Part shown: one piece after another, positions 1 to 10,664 of the stretch
How positions within the stretch are numbered: the first letter of the stretch is position 1
How the letters are laid out: each line of letters begins with the position of its first letter
Source of the DNA: Anoplopoma fimbria
Taxonomy: Eukaryota > Chordata > Actinopteri > Perciformes > Anoplopomatidae
Direction of reading: 5' to 3'
Length of the DNA stretch: 64,000 bases
Assembly: GCF_027596085.1 (NCBI RefSeq)
Contig: NC_072454.1
Span: forward strand, 22,620,990-22,684,989
Position numbers and translations under genes: made by a program
Notes under the pieces: generated by a model
What the model saw: the letters and a program-made list of their open reading frames with translations, nothing else
What the model was told of the DNA's origin: nothing
Database searches by the model: none

Positions 1-345
1 CTCTCTTCTCTTTCTATTTCTGTAACTTCATCTGGCCCTGTCTTGGCTAATCAAACACATGCACGAATGCGCTCCTGCTAGATCACTTGTAACCTGAACA
101 CCATATTTCTAATGTTTATGTGTCCAAATTGTAGCATGGCAAGCTGCAGTGATAACTTTCCAGAGTTGTTAAAAGCTGTGCAGTGCTTAAGTGTCTGATG
201 CACCTTTAAACTTTTTAATCTGTTACTCAAACTGGCTTTCCTGAACTGCATTTTTCGGTCTCTCGAGGACCTTAAGACAGTACCAAAAAAACACCCCTTG
301 CAGTTTTTGGGTGAACGTATGTGTTAGGTCTGTATGAAGGTTACA
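1..345. other. Unassigned non-coding DNA
   Basis: No gene, RNA or repeat is recognised here. It is ordinary mixed-composition sequence with no open frame of interest. Confidence 0.5.
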
Positions 346-438
346 TAGTGTGTACTGCATTGTTTGTAGTGTACGTGGAGTGTATGATGTAGTGTAGGTA
401 GTGTGTATGGCATAGCGTACGTGGTGTACGGTGTAGGG
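346..438. repeat. Degenerate GTGTACGTGGTGTA-like minisatellite
   Basis: Irregular repetition of TAGTGTGTA, GTGTACGTGG and GTGTACGGTG units of about 9-14 bp gives a low-complexity, G/T-rich stretch. No unit is perfect. The frame on the other strand is a Y/T/H-rich translation of the repeat and not a gene. Confidence 0.5.
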
Positions 439-799
439 TAAATAGTCTCCAAAAAACATTACATTATTTTGTAAAAAAACGATGCTACTCAAGTGCTACT
501 GGGAAATGTAGTTGAACTAGTAGCTTCTCTTCATGAAGCAGCGCAGGGTCCCCAAATTTGGTTTGAGGACATAAATCCTATAAATAAGAGAATTTCCCAC
601 TAGCATTATTCAAATCTTTCTCTCTACTCTCACGAGTAGTGAGTAGTAGTAGTAGTCATGAGCACGAGTGCATTGTAATTCATCATGACCGCTCTTAATA
701 TGCACCGTGGACACGGTCATTACGTTATAACAGTGCGGCCATAAAGTGCTTTGTTAGCAGTCTGAATACACTCATGTCAGTCACACATCAGCACTGGAG
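439..799. other. Unassigned non-coding DNA
   Basis: No gene is seen. A short AGT triplet run lies near 636-657. The rest is AT-leaning unique-looking sequence. Confidence 0.45.
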
Positions 800-1110
800 A
801 CATGGATCTACTCCAACAATAGAGTGACTTTCTCTTTTATGGATATTGACATGGTTGCATAGATTCGACTGGTCGATAAAAAACTGTTGAATGCATAGTA
901 GAAAGGAAGATTCATTGATAAACATGGAAAACAAAACACCAGCAGAGAGTTAGTAATGGAATAGCACACAATTCCTTCCCCGGCAAAATGAACCGCTGGA
1001 GACATGAAGTCCCCCTCAGCCCTCCTTGACTGATTGACAGGGAACTCTCCACCATGAATATTCATAACCACAGTCCCAGCGAGCTTTTCTCACAGCTAGA
1101 AGAAAAGTAA
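800..1110. promoter_or_regulatory. Candidate conserved non-coding element
   Basis: This is non-repetitive sequence without coding potential in which short homeodomain- and bHLH-like words are packed, for example TTGATAAACATGG near 916 and GAATATTCATAACC near 1055. The call rests on general appearance; no alignment could be made. Confidence 0.2.
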
Positions 1111-2399
1111 AGTTTGCCATGGGAGAGAAGATCGCTGCTGGCTGCTCATTTCATGTGGAAATGTGGGGGCTTCTATTCATCTCCCTGTGGGCCGTTTCAA
1201 AAAAGAATAAGGAAGAGGGGAGAGTAGTGGGCCATGGGTGGTAATAGAGGGGTATGAGGGGGAATGGAGTTGGGTCGAGGGGGGGTGGATGCCCTCAGTG
1301 AAAGTTGACAAGATTTAGGGATTTGCCTGGCTCCAGCTTTTGTCCCAGGACTTGCATTTAACAGCGAACGTCCACAATTCTACATCCCTCGTTCGCGCGA
1401 ATCAGCGATCGACAAAAACAGAAGCGGAGAATGTGAAAGAGAGGAGTGACCGGGGGGAAAGGGAGAACATATCTGGGCTAGCTTAGTGCACGCAAACAGC
1501 ACAAAACATACAATTACTTGCTGGAGGGGAACGAAAAGAAGAAGAAGGAAAAAAAGAAAACGGTATTGAGATTGATGCGTTGAGGCGACGGGTGACAGCT
1601 GAAACCCTGGGAATGGGTAGCACTGGTTGATGGGTTGGTGGAGTTGACAGAGGCCTCTTAGCAGTAAAAGACCACTGTGTGTAATCGCTTTTAATTGGAA
1701 TGTATGGAAGACAAGGCTCTCCGAGGGGATCAGTTTGCCTTAAAACCTGCTTAATTATATGGGATCATGTTGGACGGCTGGGTTCAGGGCCGGAAAAAAA
1801 AACGTTGCTGCCGAGGATGAAGACATACAAGCAGAGGATGAGGAGGAGGAGGAGGAGGAATGGAGCTCTGGCACGGCATATTCCCTATATGGAAAAGTCA
1901 TAATATTTCTATAGACACTTACAGTGTGGCTGTACAATGAGGTGAAAGACATCACATTTTACTTTATGTCAGTTTTTTTTAATTTCCACGCATCCCTGCA
2001 ATATTCCTATCAATAACCCTTAAGGGGCTTTTATATAATGTTTCTTTGGTGCTCTACAGTCAGTTTCTTAGCCGCCATATGGTGCTTTATGGTCTTCTCG
2101 GATCTCCCTATGGTCACTGTGACATTCCAATAACATGAGGATTTGATGCCTGGGGTATGCAGTGCTGAGTTTATAGTGGCCTTATCAGAAAGTATCTCCA
2201 CTTTTGATCTCCTTTGGTTCTGCTATAATATCTCTTTAGGGGTTTTAAATGTGTCTGTGGCGTCCAGTGATGACTTTATAGTGACTTTATTGGAATTGAT
2301 TTTATCTTCTGCGGATGACTGCTGACATTTAAAAGTCTTCGAGGATGACTCTGTAACAACTTCCTTAAATGGATTACAAGATAATTGAGGTACTTACGA
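1111..2399. other. Unassigned DNA with purine-rich tracts
   Basis: Purine-rich sequence at 1200-1300 and 1430-1560 and a GAGGAGGAGGAGG tract near 1839-1859 account for the small charged or serine-rich frames. No exon is supported. Confidence 0.45.
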
Positions 2400-4284
2400 G
2401 CTGTAAAAGGGTCTGTGTAATTTGTTTGTATTCAGTTAATAGGCATTAATAGTTCTAAACTTCCTCACAGTTTCATGACATTTTGGGGAATACACGTATG
2501 AAGCCAGGTGTGTTCCCCTGCTTCCAGTTTTTTTATGTTTAGCTAGCCTAAACATGTCCAGGTTCATTTCTGAGATGAAAAGCGTTGTTAAAAAGAAGTC
2601 AGACAGGGCCAGAATCATATCCCCACTAGCAAAACTTAATTAAAAGACAGTCATTACTGGCAGAAGTGAATGAAAATGTGTTTGTGTCTGGTAAGCTGGA
2701 GCAGGGACCAATCAGCGTCCTGTGAGGAGCTACTGGCAACTGGGGGCGTAGCTTAGGTGTGTGGGACCCGACACGAAGTGACGACATTTGAAACAGCAAT
2801 GGCAACACGTCGTGCTGTATTCTAGTCGCACTTGAGCTCACCCCAGCCGTATACATTTAAAGAGGAGACTGAGATCTGTGTTTGTAAAAACTTGTATACA
2901 CATGAGCTCACCGGCAAACACGCTTCATGCAGTCTAACGCAATGTGATGTACTGTGTTGTCTCATATCCGTAAACAAACTCGCACTTGCTTACAGCACTA
3001 ACCATTAGAACACACTTTGTTAGAGTTCTGTGCCTTCTGAGACACTTAAAGCCAAAAGCTGCAGATGAGTACACACACACACTTACACACATACACACAC
3101 TGTGGGGAGCTGTCAGTATGGGCTTTGTCAGTAATATGCTGACTGCTTGGTTGACTTGAAGGAATGTGGTGAAATAGGAGCTCGACCCTCTTCCTGTCTC
3201 CCCTTTCCTTCCCGCTTTTCCCCGTTTCGTGCCTTGTGGCGATCCGCGCTGCAGCTTTTATCGTCCATCTCCCATCTCCTCAGTGGACGCTCCTCCTGAG
3301 ATTGGGGTGCTCCTCCCTCTACTCCCCTCCTGGTTGTCGTGGTGCAGGCGGGTTTCCTGTCCGCCTCAAGGTTGCAAAACGTTGTCTGGATGCTTGGCCG
3401 ACATGGTGGAGTTTTTTTTTGTTTTCCAGAGGGCATGCATGGGCGGTCGGCGGACTTTGGGTTTGAGGAAGGAAGGGGACTAGGGGTGGGGTGGTGGGGT
3501 GGTTGAAGTGGTCAGTGGGGTCTGGCATCTCAATTCCCCCCCTCCTCCACACACACACACACATATTGCTACCACCACCTCCCCACCCCTGTAATGATCT
3601 CTGTGGAAGGGTGACCCGGTTCTGGCTCCCAGAGTCTCGGGGCCGATGCCGGGGGCCGCAGCGAGACGCACCGACCACTTTCCCATGGACCCGATGCTTC
3701 CAGGCCCCATCATTACCATTTAATATCCTATAATATAACCCACCCATCCGCACCCCCCACTCATCTCCAAAACAGCCTCCACCAGGGTGATAAAGTGGGG
3801 GTGGGGGGGCTGCCCACACCGCAAATAAGCCAGGATACTCAATACCCCCCCCACCCCTCTTTTATTTGGTTCTAACCCATGCATATCTGCACAACGGCTC
3901 CCAGTCATTACTGGCAGGCCACTAAGTAGAGGCTACTGTGAATTGGATAAATAAGTATCGCTGAGGACCACGAGACAGCATCGGGGAATCAGAATGAAAT
4001 GTCGGTTCCATTCAGTGTTGGGAAAGAAGGTTCTGGGTTGTTGTTTGCCTTGATGAATCAGAACTGGATCAGTGTTACGACATGGTAGTTGGTGGCGTGA
4101 TTTCCCAGTTTGTTTCACTGTTAGTAGGCAGTTTAGTGAGCATAGTGTCGCTGCTGCATTTGAAATACTGATGCACACATAAAGTGTTGATATTACCTGG
4201 AAGTAGATGGAAGCTCATATAGACCTGATGACAAAACAGGAAGATAAAAGGAAAAGGTTTGCAGCCTGTTGCAGCAGCCGAATG
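2400..4284. other. Unassigned DNA, GC-rich from about 3180 to 3900
   Basis: The 3180-3900 stretch is C- and G-rich with homopolymeric C and G runs and a short (CA)n near 3549. Overlapping open frames on both strands there, up to 166 codons, reflect the shortage of stop codons in GC-rich DNA. Their products are P/G/H-rich and match no family I know. Confidence 0.4.
3483..3502 (+). other. Potential G-quadruplex tract
   Basis: Runs of four, four, two, four and two G are separated by single T residues. This fits a short-loop G-quadruplex on the plus strand if two-G steps are allowed. Function is not implied. Confidence 0.35.
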
Positions 4285-4286
4285 TA

Positions 4287-4519
4287 CAGTATCAGTCAAA
4301 AGTTTGGACACACCTTCTCATTCAATGGTTTTTCTTTATTTTTTTTATCTTTTTTTTCTACATTGTAGATTAATATTGAAGACATCCAAACTATGAAGGA
4401 ACACATATGGAATTATGTGGTAAACAAACAATTGCTCAACAAGCTAGAATATGTTTTATATTTTAGATTCTTCAAAGTAGTTGAATGAGAAGGTGTGTCC
4501 AAACTTTTGACTGGTACTG
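4287..4519 (+). mobile_element. Tc1/mariner-type MITE, copy 1 (233 bp)
   Basis: Terminal inverted repeats of about 39 bp lie at 4287-4325 and 4481-4519. They begin CAGTATCAGTC on the left and CAGTACCAGTC when the right end is read inward, and both contain AAAAGTTTGGACACACC. TA dinucleotides flank both ends (4285-4286 and 4520-4521), as expected of Tc1/mariner target-site duplications. The interior is AT-rich, has no open frame, and so depends on a transposase from elsewhere. A second copy lies at 32003-32223 in the opposite orientation. The superfamily follows from the CAGT ends and TA flanks; the exact family name was not checked. Confidence 0.85.
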
Positions 4520-4521
4520 TA

Positions 4522-6723
4522 GCGATTTGGAGCATGCAGGTTCACAAGAAACCAGCTCAGACCAGGACTGCATGGGGCAAACTCACAGACCCAGCTTCGG
4601 TAAAATAAGGTGTTTTCTAAAGGGACACTACCGCTTTTGTCTACATGGTCTGTGCAAAATCGATACAAAATTACCTAAGTAGCTTTAAACCACTGGCTTG
4701 CTTCCATAGCTTGTTTGGGTTTACTTCCATTGTATTGATGAAGTGATTTAACAGCTTTCTTCTCCAGAAAGATGCATCCAGTTGTTTTTCCCATCCATCC
4801 AAAGATGCACTTCATGGTTCCCTCCATAGATAAATATCTTGTAAACAAGCTTAGTAATAGTGTTTGATGTCAATTCAAACCAGATTTCTTTTAGTTTAGA
4901 GGGTAGGATTCAATTTTGTTTCATATTTATTCTCATTAAGATCTTTCTCGTTGCCAGTGTTTTGGTACATTTTAAGTTAAATCAAATCTTAAGTAAAGAG
5001 GAAAAACTGAAACACCAAAGAATGGTTTACATTTTGTACTACCTTGTCCTTTGCAAGTGCCTTCCTCATTACAAGTGTTGATTGTAAAAAAAACTTTATG
5101 TTATATCCAGCCAAGGCTGTCGGTCATTTAAGAGAGACTAAACTCTCTTTGTTGATATCTAATCCAAATGTCAGCGTCGGGTTCACCCGTACATTGAGGG
5201 CACCTTCTTCCTTTGCCCACATCTGGACTTGTAATCCACAGAGCCAGAAATAGAACCGCCTGCAAAAGGATGTGTAAAACTTTCCCTTTACCTTCCCCTC
5301 TCACTTTCAGCTTGCAAATGATCTTCACTCCCGTCCACAGATTCCTCCTCTGCCACAGCTACCTCCTCACCGCCATCTTCCTCCAAGTCAGGTCTTCACC
5401 TTGCTATCATCAAAGACTTTGTTTTGCATCACAATCAACTTGCACCCTCGCTCGTTTTAACATTTTAACTACACGTAGATGATTCATCCAAATTGGATGT
5501 ATACAGCCAAGCTTCTCTCTCTGATAAATGAGCTTTGAGTACCCAATCAAAACATTAGAACTAATGTTGTCAGATTTACTTTCATGAAAATAATACATTT
5601 AATTTTGAAAAATGAGATGACATTTTCAGGGGACGCTCATGGACCTCTTGCTTGGAAGCGCTAGTTGCAGCCCCTACTTTGCGCTTTATACTGATGTTCA
5701 TTCCCATTTCCACCTCTCCTTGTACATGTGCAGTGTTTGTAAGGTCCGCGTATGCGCTTATGTGCGTGCACACGCAGTGGGGATTCAGAGATGGCTTTGG
5801 AGGCGTATTGGGTATCGAGGGGGCGAGGAGCTCCTCTGAAGAGCTTCATTCACAGGGCCATGATACTGATAAGAAGCAGAGCAGAGTTCGCCATGAATCC
5901 ACCCTCTGTTCGGTCTCTCTCGCTCCACTCTCCTCCAGCTCTTTATGCTCCCTGTGAGAAAGTTGCGGGGATGACGAGGGGGAGGGGGGAAAAGAAGCCC
6001 TGCTGGCTCTCAAAGTTTAATTAGCAGGATTAGAATCGAGAAGTAGGGAAGGGGAAATAAAGAGAGCAGTAAAAGGGGGAAATCAGAAAAACATGTCCAT
6101 CTGCAACTGTGTGCTATGAACAAAAATATATTATATAATATAAAACATATTTCTCATGGAACAATGCTAACAGGAATTACCAAATTCTATAGCTTATCAA
6201 GAATTCAGTAAATAACTTGATGCTATGAAGTCTTTGCCTGCATGAATAGTGATATAAAGTTCGAGGACTGAGCATTGTGTAACAGGTTTTAATGAAAATG
6301 GACACATGAATGATGTAGAGTTCTTGTGAGAGTTGTTATCCGGACTGGAACCGCTGGGAAAAGCTGCCTCCACTTTTGTTCCGTGATTATTTGTCAGTCA
6401 ACGCAAGGGGCAGCCCATGTGATGTGTATATGGCTGACCAGGCAAAGGGAGGGGTCTTGGGGTTTAAGACAAGAGAGGACTCCCAGTAGTACGACCTTTA
6501 CGGATCAGCCCTGACCTCTGACCTCTCACACTGGACAAACTGCACATAGATGGACTCCTCTGTAGCAAGTCGGACCACTTAGTTTGTGTTACTGTTTCCT
6601 TATTTACTCACTGTGCAGCCCAGTTGCAAGAATTTTCTATTAAAAAAAAGGTACAAGACTTTCACCAAGGAGGCAGATGTTTGTGTGCTGTGTGAAATCA
6701 TAAGTAAACATTGACTTTAAGTT
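4522..6723. other. Unassigned DNA with one candidate conserved block
   Basis: No supported gene. The block at about 5780-6060 is GC-richer, non-repetitive and contains TTTAATTAGCAGGATTAG near 6016, which could be conserved regulatory DNA. The region 6100-6320 is AT-rich. Short frames at 5640-6024 overlap in all phases and show no domain. Confidence 0.35.
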
Positions 6724-6872
6724 TGTTGCGTAACGTTGTTGCGTTTGTTACATTTAATTTTACTGATGCTAGTTAAGTTGTTACGTTACCAATTTTACAT
6801 TACGTTGTGACGTTACATTGTGACGTTGCTACATTGTTATGCTACATTGTTATGCTACATTGTTACGTCACA
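6724..6872. repeat. ACGTTAC/ACATTGTTATG satellite-like array
   Basis: Degenerate units such as TACGTTAC, TTGTGACGTTAC and GCTACATTGTTAT repeat over about 150 bp. Read on the minus strand they resemble the GTAACGTAACAATG units at 29.8-30.7 kb, so the two loci appear to share one simple-repeat family in opposite orientation. Confidence 0.65.
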
Positions 6873-8482
6873 AATCGTGATCTTTTCTAACACATTTTTT
6901 TGTCTGAACATGACCAATCGTTTCACAACATTTATGACGTGGTATTGTGCGTTTCTGAAAGCTTGGTATCAACAGCGCTGATATTAAAGAAATATATGAA
7001 ACGCGTTTTCGGTTCAGAAACATTGACATTCAACGGAGTTTGTGTTTTACAGGAACATACAACGACCACTTATTTTCTGGCAACTTGGTTGCCCTGTGGA
7101 GTAAATAAAATAATAAAAGTATTTGTATGTATACTTTTATACATAAAGTGGCACTAGATTGTTTCAGGTGCACACACTTAAACTGACATGTCATGACTTC
7201 ATTCCACTCAAGCTGAAACTTAAATTGTTTCAGGCCTGCCATTCAAACTGACATTTCAACGTCTTTCAGAAATTGTATATAAATGCCTCTTTCAGTACTT
7301 CAACTATTTGACTCTTCCCTAAGTACCGCCCCTCGAAAGCAGACTGGCCAATCATAGCGTAGCATCAGCCAGCTCCGACCAGGGTCCGACAACTATCCAG
7401 CTCTGCTCAATAGACTCTTATGCAATGGTTTCAGATTTTTCATTTTCAAACTGGTTTTTTTTTCAATTTGGAGCTAGTCATGATTAAACCTTGTTAATAG
7501 TGATACTTGTTGACCAGAAAGGTTGGAAGCAGATATATACGTTTCTAAAGCGTTACATTTCTATGTAAAAACCTGTGGAGCTAATACTTGCAAAATATGC
7601 TAGCACATCATTAACTTGTGTAAGCACTTATATGCTACACTAGCCACTGACAGTATACTAATGTGTAAACAGGCTGCTTTTGACTTTAATGATTGTGAAA
7701 ATGACCTTCCTGGATTTACAAGACCAGTGTTCCATAATTTCATGTTCCTTTGTCTCGATCACCAGGAGGTTTAGTGGTTCACTTTTACACTGTGATCTGT
7801 AAGGTTTACCTTCTATCTTTATCTTTTTAAACAGTTTTTGCTGCTGAATCCGTTTGACATCCTGGATATATCCTAATAAAACACATATTGTAGACTTCTC
7901 TGTCTGCTTTTATTTTTTATTAGTCAGGCAGTATAGTTAGTGACAGTTTGGGCTCCATGGTATTTCTGAAAGCTTGACAGAGTAGCAAGGTGGCAAGCCT
8001 TGACCACTGGTCGATTTCAAATGCAAATCTTCGGGAGAGAGCCTTACCCTTTAGTTGTGTTTCTATTTGTGTACGTGACTATGAATGTGTGTGTGCCCCA
8101 AATCACTGTCCAATAACTTGGGTGGTTCAGTGGTATTCAGGAGCATGATAAAACTGTCTGCAATGGAATGTGAATAAAATGTGGTTTCAAGCGACAAATC
8201 CTTTGTCACTGTGCTTATTTCTATGATTTTAAATGTACTAGGATGAATGTCAAAACCTCCATTTTACAACTACAATTCTTTGGTCATGAAACATCTGCTG
8301 CAGTACTTTGTCATGAATACTTCACTGACAATATTTTGTCATCTGAAGCATCTCTATGGCAACAGCGTAATCATCATCCCAGCCCTTAAGTCATGGGAAT
8401 AGTCCGGTCCAAGTCTTGGTTTGGCTTTAAAAAGGGCCAGAGTGACTGTGTTGTCTCTGTTATTTGAGCTGAAAGAGATCTA

Positions 8483-8485
<3 letters not shown>
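6873..8485. other. Unassigned AT-rich DNA
   Basis: No exon is supported. The segment 7320-7440 has the look of a dispersed repeat fragment (CCGCCCCTCGAAAGCAGACT), but no second copy lies in this window. The rest is AT-rich and unique-looking. Confidence 0.35.

Positions 8486-8573
<88 letters not shown>
8486..8573 (+). repeat. (TG)44 microsatellite
   Basis: An uninterrupted 88-bp TG dinucleotide run. It generates threonine/histidine frames on the minus strand that are not genes. Confidence 0.98.
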
Positions 8574-8574
<1 letters not shown>

Positions 8575-8702
8575 TGACTATTGTCCAGTCTATCTTTCCA
8601 TCCTGCACCTGTAGCAACGACGTCACCCAACCTTGAAAGGACAACACAATCTACCCATACGTTACATAAAGTCAAATACCCTAAACATACACCAGACAAA
8701 TG

Positions 8703-8705
<3 letters not shown>

Positions 8706-8773
<68 letters not shown>
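8706..8773. repeat. (AT)34 microsatellite
   Basis: An uninterrupted 68-bp AT run, 132 bp after the TG run. It is self-complementary and can extrude as a cruciform. The poly-(YI) frames across it are artefacts. Confidence 0.98.
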
Positions 8774-8775
<2 letters not shown>

Positions 8776-9810
8776 GGTCCACTCAGAGTTGGACATTTGA
8801 GGAGCTGGAATCCCCCATAGGCTGAAAGGACGGGGTCAAGCTTAGTCATATAGGAGGTCACAGCTGCTAAAACACACAGCAAACAAAATTAGTCCTGTTT
8901 GTTTTTGAAGGAAGCCTATATGACCCACAGTCAAATAAACTTCGTTCAATCTCCCAGACCCCCCTGGACTCTCAATCAACTCACAACCTTGGTCAGCACA
9001 TTTCTGCCCCATGCTAAGGCAATTTAAGGCCTGGCCTGTGTCAGTTCTGCTTGGCCTAACTCTTGCCTTACATAAGCCCGATGCCTCCGCCCTCACTCGG
9101 CCTGCCCTCTGTCTACCCCATCGCTTTAATCAGCACATGCATGGCTAAACTCAGCTCTTGGTCACTGACAGGCAAGCTAGTTGACTGGATGGTAGGCTGA
9201 ATTTCAAATGGTGAGGAAAAACAACAGGCTAATCCATACCCTGTTATATTACCTCACAGATGATGTCATCAGTTCAGTCAAGTCTTGGGGAAATCATAGG
9301 TGTAATTAAAAAAATATCTTACTTAACCAATCATTGGGCAAAATGTGGCTAAAATGTGAATGTTGATTAGATGTCTACCAAAAAGGTAATCTTTCACATA
9401 TCAAATGAAACATTTATAAGCTCTTACCCAGACTCAGTGTAATTAAAGTAATATTTTTCAAAAAGAAAATATACTCATTAGACTGGAGTTGAAACAACTA
9501 TGTAATTATCTAACAATTATGTATATATGCACATCTACACTCTGACTTTACAAACAAATTTAACTATGTTCTCATGTCTTTGCATCAAATGAGGACTTAC
9601 TAGTGTTTAGTCTTTATACAATTCTAAAGTTGTTTTCAACTAAATAAACTCCTGCAAATCTCTAAGGTAAAGGAGGCACAACTATTGCTACGGAATATAT
9701 CTTTGAATAAGTAAATCAAGGCAGAGCATAATATAACGATCCATTAGCTTTTTACAGTGTGGTCATTTGACAAACCAAACCATGACGATTTAGGATAGCA
9801 TTTTATTAAT
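8774..9810. other. Unassigned non-coding DNA
   Basis: No gene. 8774-9180 is mixed composition and 9190-9780 is AT-rich. No repeat from elsewhere in the window recurs here. Confidence 0.4.
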
Positions 9811-10284
9811 GACTGCTTTCATGCTGGCTGAGCGAACGGTCATGCTAACAGATTGGCTGGTTGTCTGAATGGTCTTTGTGAAACCAGCTATTTGGTTGAA
9901 TGAGGCAGCTAGCTGGTTGTAGCAATTTATTGAGCCGTCTGACTGAAATTGGCTAATTGATTTGGTGTCTCTCCTCTTGGCTTCTGGTCTGTACTGTCTT
10001 TTGGCTACTTGTTTGAATGAGTGGCTAGCTGGTTGAATGATGAAATGGTAATTTGCCCGGTTGACTGACTGGTTCACTGGCCACTTGGCAATGGTTTTGC
10101 TAACTAAAGGCTGGTATAGTAGCTTAGCTTACTTAGCTAGTTGCTATTAACTAAGGACTCTAAGACCAACTAGTTTACAAGCTAACTGGTAGTGTTACTG
10201 GTTTGGCTAACTAGTTAGGTGACTAGTTTCTTGGCTGCTTGTTTCGCTGACTGGTTGACTGGTTTACTGACTGAATAGCTAACA
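9811..10284. repeat. Degenerate TGGTTGACTG / GCTAGCTGGTTGAATG array
   Basis: About 470 bp are dominated by diverged copies of words such as TGGTTGACTG, GGCTAGCTGGTTGAATG and ACTGGTTTACTGACTG. The spacing is irregular, so this is an old, decayed simple or minisatellite array. The small N/Q/S-rich frame on the minus strand is a translation of it. Confidence 0.6.
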
Positions 10285-10457
10285 AAGGTTGTTAAAACTG
10301 TTTGGAATATACTCGAACCATATTGTAACCAGCTGCCTGACTGACTGTTTGACAAGCTGTGACCTCTTCACTGAGAGGCTCCAGCCTCATTTAGTCTCAT
10401 TAGTACCAAGTCTCTGGCTCCCAGACAGGGACAGCACTGCAGCTCCCTGGGGGAGGG

Positions 10458-10460
<3 letters not shown>

Positions 10461-10507
<47 letters not shown>
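10461..10507 (+). repeat. (TG)23 microsatellite
   Basis: A 47-bp TG run, followed by a short TATATGTGTATG transition. Confidence 0.97.
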
Positions 10508-10515
<8 letters not shown>

Positions 10516-10645
10516 GTATGTGTCTGAGAACTCCTAGTGCCGGAACACGGCGTGTCTTGTCTGTCATCGAAGCACAGATGTCCAGCAGATTACATCACAC
10601 TGACCGCACCCTGATCTCCCTCACATCCCTTATCCCCTACCATTG

Positions 10646-10664
10646 CCCCCCCCCCCCCCCCCCC
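10646..10664 (+). repeat. Poly(C) 19 tract
   Basis: Nineteen consecutive C residues. The length may be affected by sequencing error. Confidence 0.9.

Noticed and set aside
3319..3819. Minus-strand open frame of 166 codons
   Set aside because: It lies in GC-rich DNA with homopolymer runs, overlaps other open frames on both strands, and is P/G/H-rich with no domain or splice context.
4286..4521. Inverted ends read as a terminator or attachment site
   Set aside because: The ends are 39 bp, flanked by TA, and recur at 32003-32223, which fits a Tc1/mariner MITE.
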